Assembly: GCA_029215795.1 (NCBI GenBank)
Contig: JARDYH010000001.1
Span: 193,323,654 to 193,387,653 of the forward strand
DNA: 64,000 bases
Direction: 5' to 3'
Source: Anniella stebbinsi
Taxonomy: Eukaryota; Chordata; Lepidosauria; Squamata; Anniellidae
Every line of letters begins with the position of its first letter. Within the stretch, counting starts at the first letter, position 1. Shown here piece by piece: positions 31,711-43,094 of the stretch. The translations under genes were made by a program, and so were the position numbers. The notes beneath the pieces are model-generated. The model had not been told where the DNA came from, searched no databases, and saw nothing but the letters and a program-made list of their open reading frames with translations.

Positions 31711-31711
<1 letters not shown>

Positions 31712-31814
31712 TATTGTATATAGCAGGCATGACGAACCTCTGGCCCATTGGCCTACAGAGATCCCCATCCAACCAGTAACTTTCTTCTACAGGCCCTGCC
31801 CCTTCTTTCTCCAA

Positions 31815-31940
31815 GGCCAGATCTACACCAAGCAGGATATTTTAAAATGGTTTGAAAATGGTATATGGAATGTGTCCTGGCCCAAAACAGTTGTCACTAC
31901 AATTATATACCGCTATAAAGCAATAGTGTAGATTCTGTCC
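31815..31940 (+). mobile_element. Diverged GAGCCTATCTACA-type MITE
   Basis: GGCCAGATCTACACCAAGC, CAGGATATTTTAAAATGG, ATATGGAATGTGTCCTGG, CAACAGTTGTCACTAC and CAATAGTGTAGATTCTGTCC follow the order of the 150-bp elements at 3990-4139 and 58439-58589, with short gaps. Confidence 0.65.
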
Positions 31941-32142
31941 AGCATTGTGCAGGAAACCCCTGTTGTTTTCTAACATCATTGATTTCCCGAGAAGTATGGC
32001 CTTTCTTCAGCACAGTGCAGGGAAACCCCCAGTCTTGTCTCCTATCAGTGACTGGAAACAGCAGCCATTTAAAGGCATTTAAACTTTAAGGAGCTATACA
32101 TGCCTGAAAGCTGTTGCACTGGGCTTACATCACAGTAGACAG

Positions 32143-33016
32143 TAGGGGTGTGCACACCAAAAAATATCATCGTTTATCGTTATCATCATTTCGGACCAAA
32201 AAAATTATCATCTTCATTCATATTGTAGGTGAACTGTATCATCTTCACGATAATTATCGTGAAAAAACGATATTTTTGCAGCCCTATTTTTAAAGAAAAA
32301 AATGCCTAAAACATCTGTATTTTAAAAGTTAGAGGCTTGAAACTTCGTCATAGTGCTTATGGGGTATGCCTAAGTATGTGTATGAAATTTGAGATCGAAC
32401 CCTCCAACCCTCGATTTTATATGAATTTTTTAAAGATCATTTCAGTTCTGACAGGTCTGAATGAACGCACGTAGTGAGCTGTCATTCTGATCTGTCAGAA
32501 CTGAAACGATCTTCAATAAATTCATACAAAATTGAGAGTTGGAGGGATCGATCTCAAATTTGGCACATATGTGTAGCACATGTTGCTACACATACGTGCC
32601 AAATTTGAGATCGATCCCTCCAACCCTCGATTTTATATGAATTTTTTAAAGATCGTTTCCGTTCTGACAGATCAGAATGAATGTACATGGCGAGCTGTCA
32701 TTCTGATCTATCAGAACTGAAATGATCTTTAATAAATTCATATAAAATCGAGGGTTGGAGGGATCGATCTCAAATTTCATACACATACTTAGGCATACCC
32801 CATAAGCACTGTGACCAAGTTTCAAGCCTCTAACTTTTAAAATACAGAAGTTATAGGTATATTTATATGGCAGTCCAATAAAATGATAAAATCGCCTGAA
32901 AATTATCATCTCCGATGATTATCGTAGGTTTTCCTCTTGTTATCGTTAAACACATGCACGATAATGACCTTATCTTATCATTATCGTACATTTTAACGAT
33001 ACGATACATATCCCTA
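32143..33016 (+). mobile_element. hAT-like family B copy 3 with perfect target duplication (874 bp)
   Basis: Perfect duplications GTAGACAG flank it (32135-32142, 33017-33024). The ends are TAGGGGTGTGCACACC and GATACATATCCCTA. The subterminal regions are rich in ATCGTT and GATAAT. Two palindromic modules have arms GATCGATCCCTCCAACCCTC and TTTTATATGAATTTTTTAAAG, with GTTCTGACAGATCAGAATGA and inverses. This copy shows the empty-site sequence for family A: CGGACCAAAAAAATTATC corresponds to the interrupted point in copy 2. Confidence 0.92.
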
Positions 33017-33150
33017 GTAGACAGGCATGAAGCTTGGCTGTCTTTTGCATGCCTCAGAGCTGTAATTCCTGAGCAGACACACACAGAATTCAGCTGTGGC
33101 CTGCATGTTTGGTGGGGAAATGTCCAAATCAGTACAAATTAAATCTGACT

Positions 33151-33357
33151 AGTTGAGGCTGGTGGCTGCTATGTTAGTGGGGAGGTAAATCCATTCTGGG
33201 TTTCAGTGAGATCTCTAAAGGAGCTACCAAGGGCTGAACCCATTTTGGGGATAAGGGTTCAGCACTTTGGATAGCTCTTTTAGAGATCTCATTTGTTCTG
33301 ACTGAAACCCAGAGCGGATTCACTGCCCCACTGACATATGAGCCACCAGCCTCCACT
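33151..33357. mobile_element. AGTGGAGGCTGGTGGCT-family palindromic MITE (207 bp)
   Basis: The ends AGTTGAGGCTGGTGGCT and AGCCACCAGCCTCCACT are inverted. The whole unit is an imperfect palindrome: CTGGGTTTCAGTGAGATCTC is mirrored by GAGATCTCATTTGTTCTGAC then TGAAACCCAG, and TGGGGAGGTAAATCC by GGATTCACTGCCCCA. No clear target duplication. Confidence 0.8.
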
Positions 33358-33629
33358 GCATCTGTCCCTACCCACTCTGTCCATGGTCCCACACCCTTGA
33401 ACGTGCCCCCCAAAACCATAATCTCAATTAGCCCTGCCCGCTCCTGGAATGTGGCCCTCGAGACCCTTTCCAAGTTGGAATTCAGTCTCTGGGCCAAAAA
33501 AAGGTTCACCATCCCTGGTATATAGTAAAAATGCTGTAGATACATGAGAATAGAAACCTCTGCAAGTCTATGAAGGAAGAGGGGAGAAACAAGAGACATG
33601 AAACTAAGTGCAATGGGCAATGCTCACAA

Positions 33630-34440
33630 TGAAGAACATCAGAGGATAAATGACCATTGGATTATTATACTACGCCATTTCTTTGGTGTAAGAATGGAAA
33701 GATCTGGTGTGCCTCCTTTCTTTAGAGCACCCGTGAACTATCTAAGCAGCCTGCAATAGGATGTACTGCAGGGGACTCCTGTAGAGATGTTGGGAAGGAG
33801 ATTGGAAGAGCCTTCAGTCACTCATATCAAGGATAGAATTTGGGAATATAAAATTGCTTCCAATAAAGACCAGCGCAAAAAAGAGCAATTAAACATTAGC
33901 TGCAAAGGGACAACATGAAATCACCGAAGATAATTTGCCAGCTTTGAGAATATTCAGAATGAGACTTGACATTGCCTAGCAAGGATGATTTATAGCTAAT
34001 TAAATTACTTCTGGCAGGAGAATGGACTGCAGGAGTCAATACAAGAACTGGCCCTTTGTCTAATGCTTCTTGAATTACAATGAGCTGTGTTTTTCTTTCC
34101 CAGAAGAGATGCTGCCGTTATTTGCTCACTGGGGCACTATTTCATATTTCAGTGGGATGGAAGGAAGGGCAATATTCACCGAGGAATGAGTACTAATGTT
34201 TACAGGAGTTAAGGTTAAATTGTAGCCATGGGAGGAGTGGGGGATAATGCAAGAACATTTGTTGTATTTAAATATGCCATAGCAATGCAGGAGAGAAGAA
34301 ATAGTGTAACACGGAGTGGGCTGATAAGCTAGAGCAATATAGTCTGGCATGGAAATTAGAACGACAGATAGTGCAACTAGAGTCATGTAGTCAGGTTCTC
34401 TATGGGAGGTTCCATTGCTGAATTAGGTTGTAGTATTGCC
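33630..34440. other. Unassigned unique DNA, possible conserved non-coding element
   Basis: No repeat features. About 33880-34110 has balanced, non-repetitive sequence with ATTTATAGCTAATTAAATTA and several paired AT-rich homeodomain-type cores, followed by a Myb/Ets-like mixture. It resembles vertebrate conserved non-coding sequence, but this is an impression only. Confidence 0.3.
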
Positions 34441-34736
34441 AGGAAATGCTATTTATGGAGAACCTGAGGAGGAAGGGAGGGATCTCCTGCTTCACTAACC
34501 TGTGGCATGATAGGTCAAAGCAGTTTCAGCTGCAGGTTTTGGATGGCCTTTGGTCAAGACACCCTGAATGGCCCCCCTCCCTCAGTGAGTCTACCTTCTC
34601 ACCACCATTGTGCCCCTCCTTCCTGCTACCAACGTTGCCTTGGCCAGAGTGACAGCCAGGTGAACAAATAGATTGCCATGAGGAAGAAGAGGAGCAAATC
34701 CAACAACACCAGATCTGAACGAAAATGACGAAATGT

Positions 34737-35005
34737 GGGCCTAGCTCTCACTGAGGTGGTAAACCTGTATCTGGGCTGTATCATATCAGACTGCTGGTGG
34801 GAGCTTATATATTTTTAATGTTCCGCCACATGGAAAACTATCACATCAAGCATAAGGATGAGCTTAAACCCTTCTCCCTGCTATCTAATTTTCCATAAGT
34901 GGGGAATGTCCTGTATGAAAGATCATCAAAATGTGAGCCTCCAGAATGATGCACTTTAAGTTGTATACCCAGACATAGCTTTACCATCTCAATGAGAACT
35001 AGGCC
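34737..35005. mobile_element. GGGCCTAGCTCTCACTGAG-family MITE
   Basis: The left end GGCCTAGCTCTCACTGAGG, followed by TGGTAAA, is mirrored by TTTACCATCTCAATGAGAAC plus TAGGCC at the right. The terminal inverted repeat is about 26 bp with few mismatches. A half-copy lies at 15500. The interior is not palindromic. Confidence 0.65.
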
Positions 35006-35127
35006 TTACCCTTTGGGATTCTATTATAATTTATGTAGAGAATGTTTCCTCTCGGGCCTTTATCACACGGGCGGTTTTAAGCACACCCGCCGAGACTTTG
35101 ATCCATTTCTTCAGCGCGGGACTTGCA

Positions 35128-35135
35128 TGACGTCA
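35128..35135. promoter_or_regulatory. Consensus CRE octamer in a small CpG-rich patch
   Basis: TGACGTCA occurs within CTTGCATGACGTCATTCCCC. The 35055-35175 patch holds many CpGs (CACACGGGCGG, CACCCGCCGAGAC, CAGCGCGGGAC) in AT-rich surroundings. It may be the left part of a repeat beginning GGGCCTTTATCACACGGGCG. Function is unknown. Confidence 0.35.
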
Positions 35136-35279
35136 TTCCCCTCACGCTGTTCTCACGCCCTTAGTGCTCCGTTTTTCATTTCTGTTTCGATTTATCCCTG
35201 AACGTGCAAAGTCCATTTCAGGCAAGTTCAACAGGCCAAGCTGAGGTATCGCAGCAATCCCAACCACGTGTGATTCAAA

Positions 35280-36840
35280 ATGCTAGATTCACATAGGAAA
35301 CAGAGGGGAAACCCACAGAAGCAATCCTAGATTCCCTGGTTACCCTACAGGATCAGACTGCCAAACTGGGCAAGGAATACAGATATTCCCGAAGTACATT
35401 AATAAAATTTGGAAACAAGCAGTGTAACTGCCCCTCCCTCAACCACTCTAAGCACCCCTCCCTCATTTCTCACAGCAATGCATCCCAAAGAAGTTAAGAC
35501 TACAAAATATTTACATACTAGATCTTGAATGAACTGGTATTTTCTTCCTGAAAGGTATTCTCTGAAAAGGAAAAGGAAACACTTAATGTGGCTGGCCGCT
35601 ACATAATCCAGCTGAATAATAAAAAAAGAGCAATAGCTATTCTTTTCCATCCCTTTTTCAGTGCTCTGCTTTAAAAACATGAAATTAGCTTTCTTTTAAA
35701 AGCAATTGAAATTCTCCTTGCTAGCGTACAGCTGAATACAATTAATATTCATTTGATTGTTGTGAGTAGTTACAAAATTTGACTCTTTTCATTATTAAAG
35801 ATGAAAAAAGCGTATTTAGCACATCTTAACGAAGAGTGAAATATTTCAGAAAGATTTTCAATAGCAACCATGAAGGTTAAAAAGCAGATTTATGCTATGA
35901 GATTTCTACTAGATTGATGTTGCAAGGTTTCTGTGTAATCCAACCACGAATTACTTACAAGTTGCATGGAACTTTTTTGCTTCTTACAGGAATACACACA
36001 CACACACACACACACACATCATATCAGAATATAGCATCTGCATGGAAGGGATCAATCTGTCTCCTTTTCCTGAGGGAACATGTATTTTGCATTCTGATGC
36101 AGAATTTCTCCCATGTATTTTCTGTGGTTATTCTTCTGCACAGGAAGAAAACTGTGACAAGGAATTATTAGTCTGCAGTCAAGAGTGGATATCATATTTT
36201 TGGTCATCCTGTCCACATTGCCTTGTCTAGACACATTTCAACTCTTGGCCCTTCTACTTTTCATTACTCTATCACACAGGTCTTCAACTAACTAGTGGAT
36301 TAGAAGTATGTGGGTTGTGGTCTGGCCGAAGGTGGCTTGCACCAGTGGCATGAAAACATTTACTTAAAAAAAAAAAAAAAGAGAGAGAAGTAGACAGATG
36401 GAAGTATGGTTCAGGGAGGAAAGGAGAAAGAGCCTGTACTACCAATGCACATTGGTTCTATAAAAATTGAACTGTCCTGATTCCCCACCTCACCTCAAAT
36501 CCTGCAAATTATGGCTTGATGTGAGTGCTAGGAATACTGGTTTGGGGTCTCTACCCACACACATGCAGAACTGTAATTCCCAGATTTCCCAATAAACAAA
36601 GGGAGAACGAGAAAACAGAAAGAAAGGGGAAAAAATACACATACAGTTTTAAAAAGAAAAGAACAGCATCTTGGGACTAAAGGCGGGTCTCAAGCTGAAG
36701 ACAGAAGGCTTCTCCTCTACCAAACCTAATTGCCTCAAGGTATCTTCTTCATCCACTGAGGTATAAAGAATTGCTTCTGCTCATTGTAACCATTCAACAA
36801 CGTGTATGAATTATGTCATAATTCCCAACAGCCCTGCACT
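35280..36840. other. Unassigned non-coding DNA
   Basis: No element ends recognised. About 35690-35880 is unique AT-rich sequence with AATTAATATTCATTTGATTG and other homeodomain-type words. A poly-A run lies near 36367-36380. Confidence 0.4.
35994..36018 (+). repeat. (CA)n microsatellite
   Basis: About 12 CA units. Confidence 0.95.
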
Positions 36841-36865
36841 CTTAACTAAGCTTGTGTGGGAGGAC

Positions 36866-36897
36866 TGTGTTTGTTTGTTTGTTTGTTTGTTTGTTTG
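36866..36897 (+). repeat. (TTTG)n microsatellite
   Basis: About eight TTTG units. Confidence 0.95.
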
Positions 36898-37199
36898 ACA
36901 GCTTCAGCTTGTGACAAAAAAGAGCTCCATTTCTCCCTGATATGCATCTGCGATTTCAACCTCCATTTCATTAGCGCAGCAAGCGCTGGTCACTTTTCAC
37001 ATGTGTGCATTGTTGCACTACTTCATCTCGTTGCTTTTTCGCTCTCACACTCCATCCCACCCCACCCTGCCCTTTCTCCTCCCCCCTCCAGTTCATTGGT
37101 CCCCCTCCATCTCGCTTGGGAAACACAAAGGAAATCAAAGCAGGACATAACATCTACTAGGAATCGCCTCCCTCCCTCTTTCTCCCCATAAGCCCCGTC

Positions 37200-37440
37200 A
37201 AGCAAATCAGGGGCTCATCTTGATGATGGTGCAAGGTGGCATGAGCCCCCCAACCCCCACATTTGTGCGCCTTCGCAAAGGAGCAAGCACAGGGGTTTGC
37301 ATGCAAGGAGGAGCGCCCATGCCCCAGTGCACCCACGCCTCCTTGCATTCCCATTTTGTTTTGCTCCTTTTCTTTGGAGGAGGCGCCACCCGTGCACAGG
37401 GCACCAGCGCCTCCTCGCATCTTGTGCCTTCTCGCATCCC
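37200..37440. repeat. GC-rich stretch with two consecutive imperfect palindromes
   Basis: GCAAGGAGGAGCGCCC with CACGCCTCCTTGC (about 37302-37347) and GGAGGAGGCGCCACCC with CACCAGCGCCTCCTC (about 37376-37415) are inverted pairs about 75 bp apart. The outer sequence GGGGCTCATCTTGATGATGG to GGCATGAGCCCC is also partly inverted. It looks like a palindromic element, but termini and target duplications were not found. The overlapping open frames on both strands have no domain-like content. Confidence 0.4.
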
Positions 37441-37499
37441 CGCAAATGCATTTGTCTCGTCTCTCCCCCCCCCAAGCGTAGGAGATCAGTGCTCATCTT

Positions 37500-38605
37500 T
37501 TATTGGCAGAAGGTTGAGCCTGGTTAGATGGAATCATTTCTTCATTTCCTTTACAATGATCAGCCGAATGGTTTTGGCTGTAAGGAATCAGAAGCATTTT
37601 AGAGCCAGCTTCCAATTCCCCCTGCCAGGGGTGGGGGGAGGGGGAAAAGGAGGGAGGAACACAGCGCTCTCAGTTGCTCCTGCCCCTCTGGCTAGGAAGA
37701 GCCACCTTGATGTGTAGGGCCAAAGGATGCTTGGAGCTGGAAATAAGTTTATTCCCATCCCAACCCATAAATCCATCCAGCCTTCCAACTCCAACTGGGC
37801 AGCAGGGCTCAATTTGCATGCTGGAGAAGGAGAACCACCCCGCCCTCCTCTTTCGTCAGCAAGAATCTCCCTTCAAAGCACCCCCCCTTCAAAGCACCTC
37901 CCCCTAACAAAGGACATAGTGCACCGACGGAATCACATGGGGGTGGGATGGTGCTTTAATCTCACATGGAGGAAATAAACCAGACTTTCCCTGCTCCAAA
38001 GTAAGATGGATTATGGGGCAGAAGAGTGCAAGACAGCGACAACGTCCTCTGAGTACTGTGTTGCAAAACAACAAACCAGGCATGACGAGAGTGCAATAAA
38101 ACGCTGTTGTGATGGAGCTCAAATACAAAGGCCAGTGTCTTCCCTGCAGTGGCTGGGACATTTTTGTAGGATTACAGTGATAATCCAATGTTATATAACT
38201 TGTGCAGTTTGTGTTATGAGTGTTTGCAGGAAATACTTAAGCCAAAAGCTAATTGGCAAACAAAGAGATCAACAAACGTAAGACAATGTGGTAAGTACAA
38301 GGAATGTGTAAAATGTGAAAAAGTAAACAAAACTGAGTTGCTGAGTTGCAGATTAAATTGTAAATGCAGCATTAAGTAGTCACAAAGAGTTATTCATATA
38401 TCTGTTAACAATTAGATCTGTTTAGAAAAAGAATAAACCTTTGGCCATCAAACCTATGCATTTGGAAACAGCTAATTCAATGGCTACAAAAAAAAAAAAA
38501 AAAGCAAAGTGATATCATATAGTTTTAGAAGAGTAGACATGTTCGGCTGTTGCAGGAAAAGCTAAAAAGATATTATTGTGGCAATTTAAGGACTGACATT
38601 TGTTT
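37500..38605. other. Unassigned non-coding DNA
   Basis: Nothing recognisable apart from short homopurine runs. A poly-A run lies near 38488-38503. Confidence 0.4.
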
Positions 38606-38609
38606 GCAA

Positions 38610-38700
38610 CAGATTATTACAATCTTCCCCAATCTGGTGCCCTCCAGAACTGTTGACTACAACTCCCAGTATCCCCCAGCCAGCCATGAACCAGCTAGGT
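38610..38700 (+). mobile_element. Half of a palindromic hAT-type MITE with a ZNF143-like word
   Basis: CTGGTGCCCTCCAGAACTG, GACTACAACTCCCAGTATCC and CCCAGCCAGCCATGAACC follow the order of a widespread amniote repeat. In it, the ACTACAACTCCCA word is mirrored by TGGGAGTTGTAGT further on. The mirrored half is missing here. Confidence 0.55.
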
Positions 38701-38904
38701 GTATTCATAGTAATTTGTGGACTCTCCTAATTTGGAGATTTTAAATGGTGAATTCAGGGGTGCCCTCCTCTCAAATCCCCTGTGTGCTGAGCCCATGAAG
38801 TTTAGGCTTGGCTGGAAAGAGGCTCAATTGAGCAACATATTTTACCAAATTTACTTTTGCAAGCTTAAAAGAGTTGATAGAGCAAAAACCTCTTTGACTT
38901 AATG

Positions 38905-40140
38905 CATCTATTGCTGTGAACATTAGTTTGCAATGGCTCATGGCTCAACGGATTCCCATTGCTGCTAGAGATCCTCACAGTTCATTTCTGTCCACCAGTT
39001 TGGGAAATAAACTAGTGATGATGGAGGACCTTTTCTGGTCTCAGGATGTTCCATGTTTTGTCTGAAAAGTGAGAACTCTCAGAAAGACCTCAAACTTCCT
39101 TTGGATGTTATGAAGCCAATTAGGAAGTGAATTGCCCATTACTTGTTAGGTGACAGAGGATCTGTCATTTTAGATATTTCTTATGGTTATAATTCTCTAC
39201 ATTGCTCCACAGTTGGAATGTAGGAATATCTCACTATTCTTAATAGTATTAGTGGCATATTCACTCCATTGTAGGACTGGGAAACTAAGGACAATGAGAG
39301 GCTCATGGGGAAAAAAATTAACGCATTACCTATGAACATGCTTCAACTTGCCATGTGGGGAATAGCTATAAAACGTTAAACATGCTCTAAGAAGCATGGA
39401 CATGCAAAGCCCTGCTAAGTAAATGTAAAGCCCTGCCTTAATAGCAACAAGTGTGCATGTGTGAACGTCTGAACGCGCACAGACATGTATAGAGATGACC
39501 AGCTCAACTCGCAATTAAAGCTGGAATAAATATTCACAAATATTTGAAATCCACTAAAATGGTTTTACAACTGCAAATTTTACGATTAAAAAATTGAATT
39601 CACCCTTTGAATATGAAATTTCACCTTAAAACTGAAAAAACTGAGATTGTTTGGCTTCTCTTAATTGTTTTGACAGCCACTAATTATGAAGTATCATAAA
39701 CTGTCGGCTGTCAAATTGCTACAAGCCATATGTTGAACCTATTAAAAAAAAATACTGAATATGTCCCGTCTATCAAATACTAAGAATTGAAAACACTGGT
39801 TAGCTATCAGAGACTGGCAGATAATAAATTTGATTACATCAACTTTAGAATATTGTCAAAAATGAAATACTGAAGTAAAATATCACAGGATATCAAATAT
39901 TCTTTTTGAGAACTCAGAGAATACTAGTGAATATTCAACTTCAAAATTCAAAGAGAATTTGTTTTGGAGCATAGTTATTTTAGCCATTTTAACAGTGTAT
40001 GCTCACAAATTGGCTTGTTTTTTTGTTTGTTTTGTTGTTGATGCTGACAATATTGAAATATTGATACTACTCTTATTAATACCCCAAAGTGAAGGAGGAC
40101 ATATTTGGCTACAATACTCCCTACCCCATAAGTTCTCCTA
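38905..40140. other. Unassigned AT-rich DNA
   Basis: No element termini recognised. About 39490-39960 is AT-rich with many AAATATT and GAATATT words and might be an old AT-rich transposon. Confidence 0.35.
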
Positions 40141-40229
40141 AGTTAATACGGAAAAGAGAGTTTCGTTCTTTGCCTCTGTCCCCTCATGACTAGGTAGTTG
40201 GGCAAAGTACAAGCTCTGGCTGGGTATGT

Positions 40230-40655
40230 GTGAATCAGGAAATCCCAAACTTCCTGAAATTCTCTGAATTCCATCTCAAAGCTTGTTCCAACTTGAATAT
40301 GTTCAGATTGCGGGCTTTGTTTTTGTTTTGTTTTTACATGAAAATCCAATTGTATTTTTCTAAATGTACTCATCAATTGTGCACATCTTTGAAATGTTCG
40401 CATTCTTCTCCCATTGCTTAAAGAGTATTTATGTGCATTTTTCAAAAGTACAATTTTTTCATGCACATTTTTCAAATGTATGCACGCTGTTGAACTCAAT
40501 TTTTGGGTATGTAAATTTCATTGAAAGCTCAGAAATGTACAGTCTTCAGATTGTGGATGAATCCATGTTTGGTCTGGAAGGTGCAAACTGGGTAAATCCT
40601 GACTCTAACAGAATTGAAACAAATTTCTCATACTTCCCTACTCCAGACAGCAGGG
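40230..40655 (+). mobile_element. hAT-like repeat, right part only
   Basis: TTTGTTTTTGTTTTG, CATCAATTGTGCACATCTTT, GAAATGTTCGCATTCTTCTC, AAAGCTCAGAAATGTACAGT, GTGCAAACTGGGTAAATCC and AAACAAATTTCTCATACTTC (closing CCTA) are collinear with 7225-7548. The left end is diverged, so boundaries are approximate. Confidence 0.65.
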
Positions 40656-41126
40656 TTGGCCCTATCGATTAGCAGAGTGAAGGAGATGACTCAGCATTAG
40701 ATGCAGTGGGGCAGCAGTGAGGTGTTGGAGGACAAATCTATGGGTGCTGTGCAGCCTGCCCTGCACACCGTAAGCTAGCTTGCTGTCCTAGGTGTAGTAG
40801 AAGAAGCTGTACCATTGCCACCATTGAAGTAAGATTCAGCTATTGAGTTGAATATCATTCTTTCACAGCAGGCAGAATTCGCCTTAACCAGTTCACGACA
40901 GGCATATTGGGAAAATGGTGACTGTCCTGGTAAGTTTCTGGCACATCATCTTAAGCAGCAAAAACACTGAAATGTTATTTCAGCGATTAAAGATGAAAGT
41001 GATACAATACACCCCTCTCCCATAAATATAAACTCAGTTTTTGACATTTTATTTTGATTTCTACAGTACGGGTAGTGAAACATTGAAGTAAGACATAGAT
41101 GCTTTTTTTCCTTTATGTTTATTTTC

Positions 41127-42593
41127 TTTGTTTAGATTCCTCACAACGGAAGTATTTTTGGCTCCTTTGCGCATTGAGGAAATTGCAAAAGCAACTGGAA
41201 ATATGAATACTTTGAAATCACCTGGTTCGAATGGTTTCCAGTTGAGTGATATAAAACATTTTGCAACAGTTCCAAAGCTTCATCATCTTTATAATCATAT
41301 TTTTGAATCAGGGTCCTTTTCTTCATTGTTAAATTATAATTATATTACTGTGATTCCTAAGCATAGCAAGAATCACACTCAATGTGCTAACTATCAACCT
41401 ATTTCATTAATTTTGTTGATTAGCATAGGTATTAAAATATTAACTGCAATTCTGGCTGAAAGATTGCAACAAGTTATCACTACACTGATTCAACCAGATC
41501 AGGTGGGATTTATTAAACATAGACAGGGGACTGATAATCTTAGACTAGTTGTTGATCTGATACCTTTAAAGTAAACACTATTTAGTTCAGGCCAGGCTGC
41601 CATTTTTTATTGGGATGGTGAAAAAGACTTTGACAAAATTCATTGGAAATTCATTTTTGCTATGTTCAGTCATTATGGCTTTCCTGTAGAATTTTTGAAA
41701 TGGGTAAGAATTTTATACTCAACCCTAACAGTTAGACTTACATTCAATGGTCTCTTTTGGGCTTTCTTTTCACTTGGGAGAGGTACCAGACCAGGACATC
41801 CACATTCTCCTTTGATATTTGATTTATGTTTGTAACCTCTGCCAGGTGCTATTAGACAGTATAGTAGTATTCACCATTTTGTGCATAATTTTTTAGAATA
41901 TAAAATTATTTTTTATGCTGATTATCTTTTGCTATTTATCTCAAAACTCCAGGCATACGTTCTGGCTTTGATGCAATTGATTAATAATTTTGGTAATTTG
42001 TCTGCCTATTCAGTTAACTAGTCAAGGTCTAAACTGATGCCAAGTAGAGATACAATATCTCATAGTGTATTAGCTAATTGGCAACTTTGATGGTGTGTAG
42101 ATGTAATTACATATTTGGGAATACTTATCCCTAGGGACAAATCACAAAGGATCAAGCTAAATTAAAATAAGTTGATAAATGATATCTTATGGGATACAAA
42201 TAGATGGGCATCTTTAAAGTTGAGCTTATGTGGAAAGGTAAAAACATTCAAGATGAATATTATTCCACAGATTGTTTATGATATATGTGGGATTCCTCTA
42301 TACCTGGCAAATATTTTCAAAAACTGAATGATCTGTTTTGTAAATTTGGAGGGGCTTCCTCCCCACCACGAACATCCTTGAGAAGATACAACTTCCAATT
42401 AAAGAAGTGAGGTTTGGATCTCCAGCTCTTGCTTTATATCATTGGGCCTATTTTGTTCACCTGTACCAATTTTTGACCTTTTCCACTTTGATTAGATTTT
42501 CCATGTTGGTCAGGTTTGGAATCTTCCTGTTTTAGGTTCTCAATATATAGGGTTCTTCCCACAGTTATGGCTGTTAGAGACGTGTGGCATCTA

Positions 42594-42632
<39 letters not shown>

Positions 42633-43085
42633 TACATTTATATACTGCCCCATAGCCGAAGCTCTCTGGGTGGTCATGTCAATAATAGTTTGATTCATTT
42701 TCTGATGCTAAATTGGCTCTATGAGGAAACACAGATTTTAAAATTGGTAAGAAATTGTTTTTGTGGCAAACTTGGGTGGATATGATGATTTTTTACCTTG
42801 GATCAACCAGTGGGTGCTGATGATGTGTTTTGACATTCTTGACTTCGTGTTCTAAATACAAATGATCAGTTATATCAACCCACGACCCAGGATTATAAAT
42901 TCATATTGGTGAATAACTATATAGAGTCTTAAGCAGGAATGGAATAGGGAACTCAACTGCCCTATTTTGCCTAATCAGTGGATCACCACTTCCGTATGTG
43001 TTTCTGACACATCTATGGATCTCAGGTTACATCTTATTCTTAGACAGCTGTCTTTTCATATATATATACTTTGTTATATATTGTT
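41127..43085 (+). pseudogene. L1-type ORF2 reverse-transcriptase pseudogene
   Basis: Conserved L1 blocks appear in order: LKSPGSNGF, YITVIPKHSKN, ANYQPISLI, KILTAILAERLQQVI, LIQPDQVGFIKHRQGTDNLR, DGEKDFDKIHW, RGTRPGHPHSPLIFDLCL, IIFYADYLLLF and SRSKLMP. Then LKLSLCGKVKTFKMNIIPQI, ALALYHWAYFVHL and finally WNRELNCPILPNQW. The first ~1.1 kb stay in one frame with only a few stops (first at 41572). The catalytic YADD box reads YADY (41914-41925), so the second aspartate is lost. Dead copy; related to L1/Tx1-type LINEs by motif, exact clade not resolvable. Confidence 0.85.
42592..42685 (-). mobile_element. L2-clade 3' tail, inverted, inserted in the L1 relic
   Basis: (ATT)n, then ATTACATTTATATACTGCCC, CATAGCCGAAGCTCTCTGGG and TGGTC. 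This is the reverse complement of the L2 3' end seen at 43320-43365 and 50560-50600. Confidence 0.8.
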
Positions 43086-43094
43086 ATAACATTG

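Larger units (their letters stand above)
31724..33517 (+). mobile_element. Family C hAT-like element with perfect target duplication and three nested insertions
   Basis: Perfect 8-bp duplications GTATATAG flank it (31716-31723, 33518-33525). The ends are CAGGCATGACGAACCTCTGG and GGGCCAAAAAAAGGTTCACC (closing ATCCCTG). Inside lie a MITE-like unit (31815-31940), a complete family B element (32143-33016) and a palindromic MITE (33151-33357). Removing these leaves an element of about 590 bp, similar in size to copy 2 (20727-21194, 468 bp). No coding capacity. Confidence 0.9.

Noticed and set aside
37220..37717. 165-codon open frame in GC-rich DNA
   Set aside because: There are overlapping open frames on both strands, no recognisable domain, no convincing splice context, and the first half lies in imperfect palindromes.
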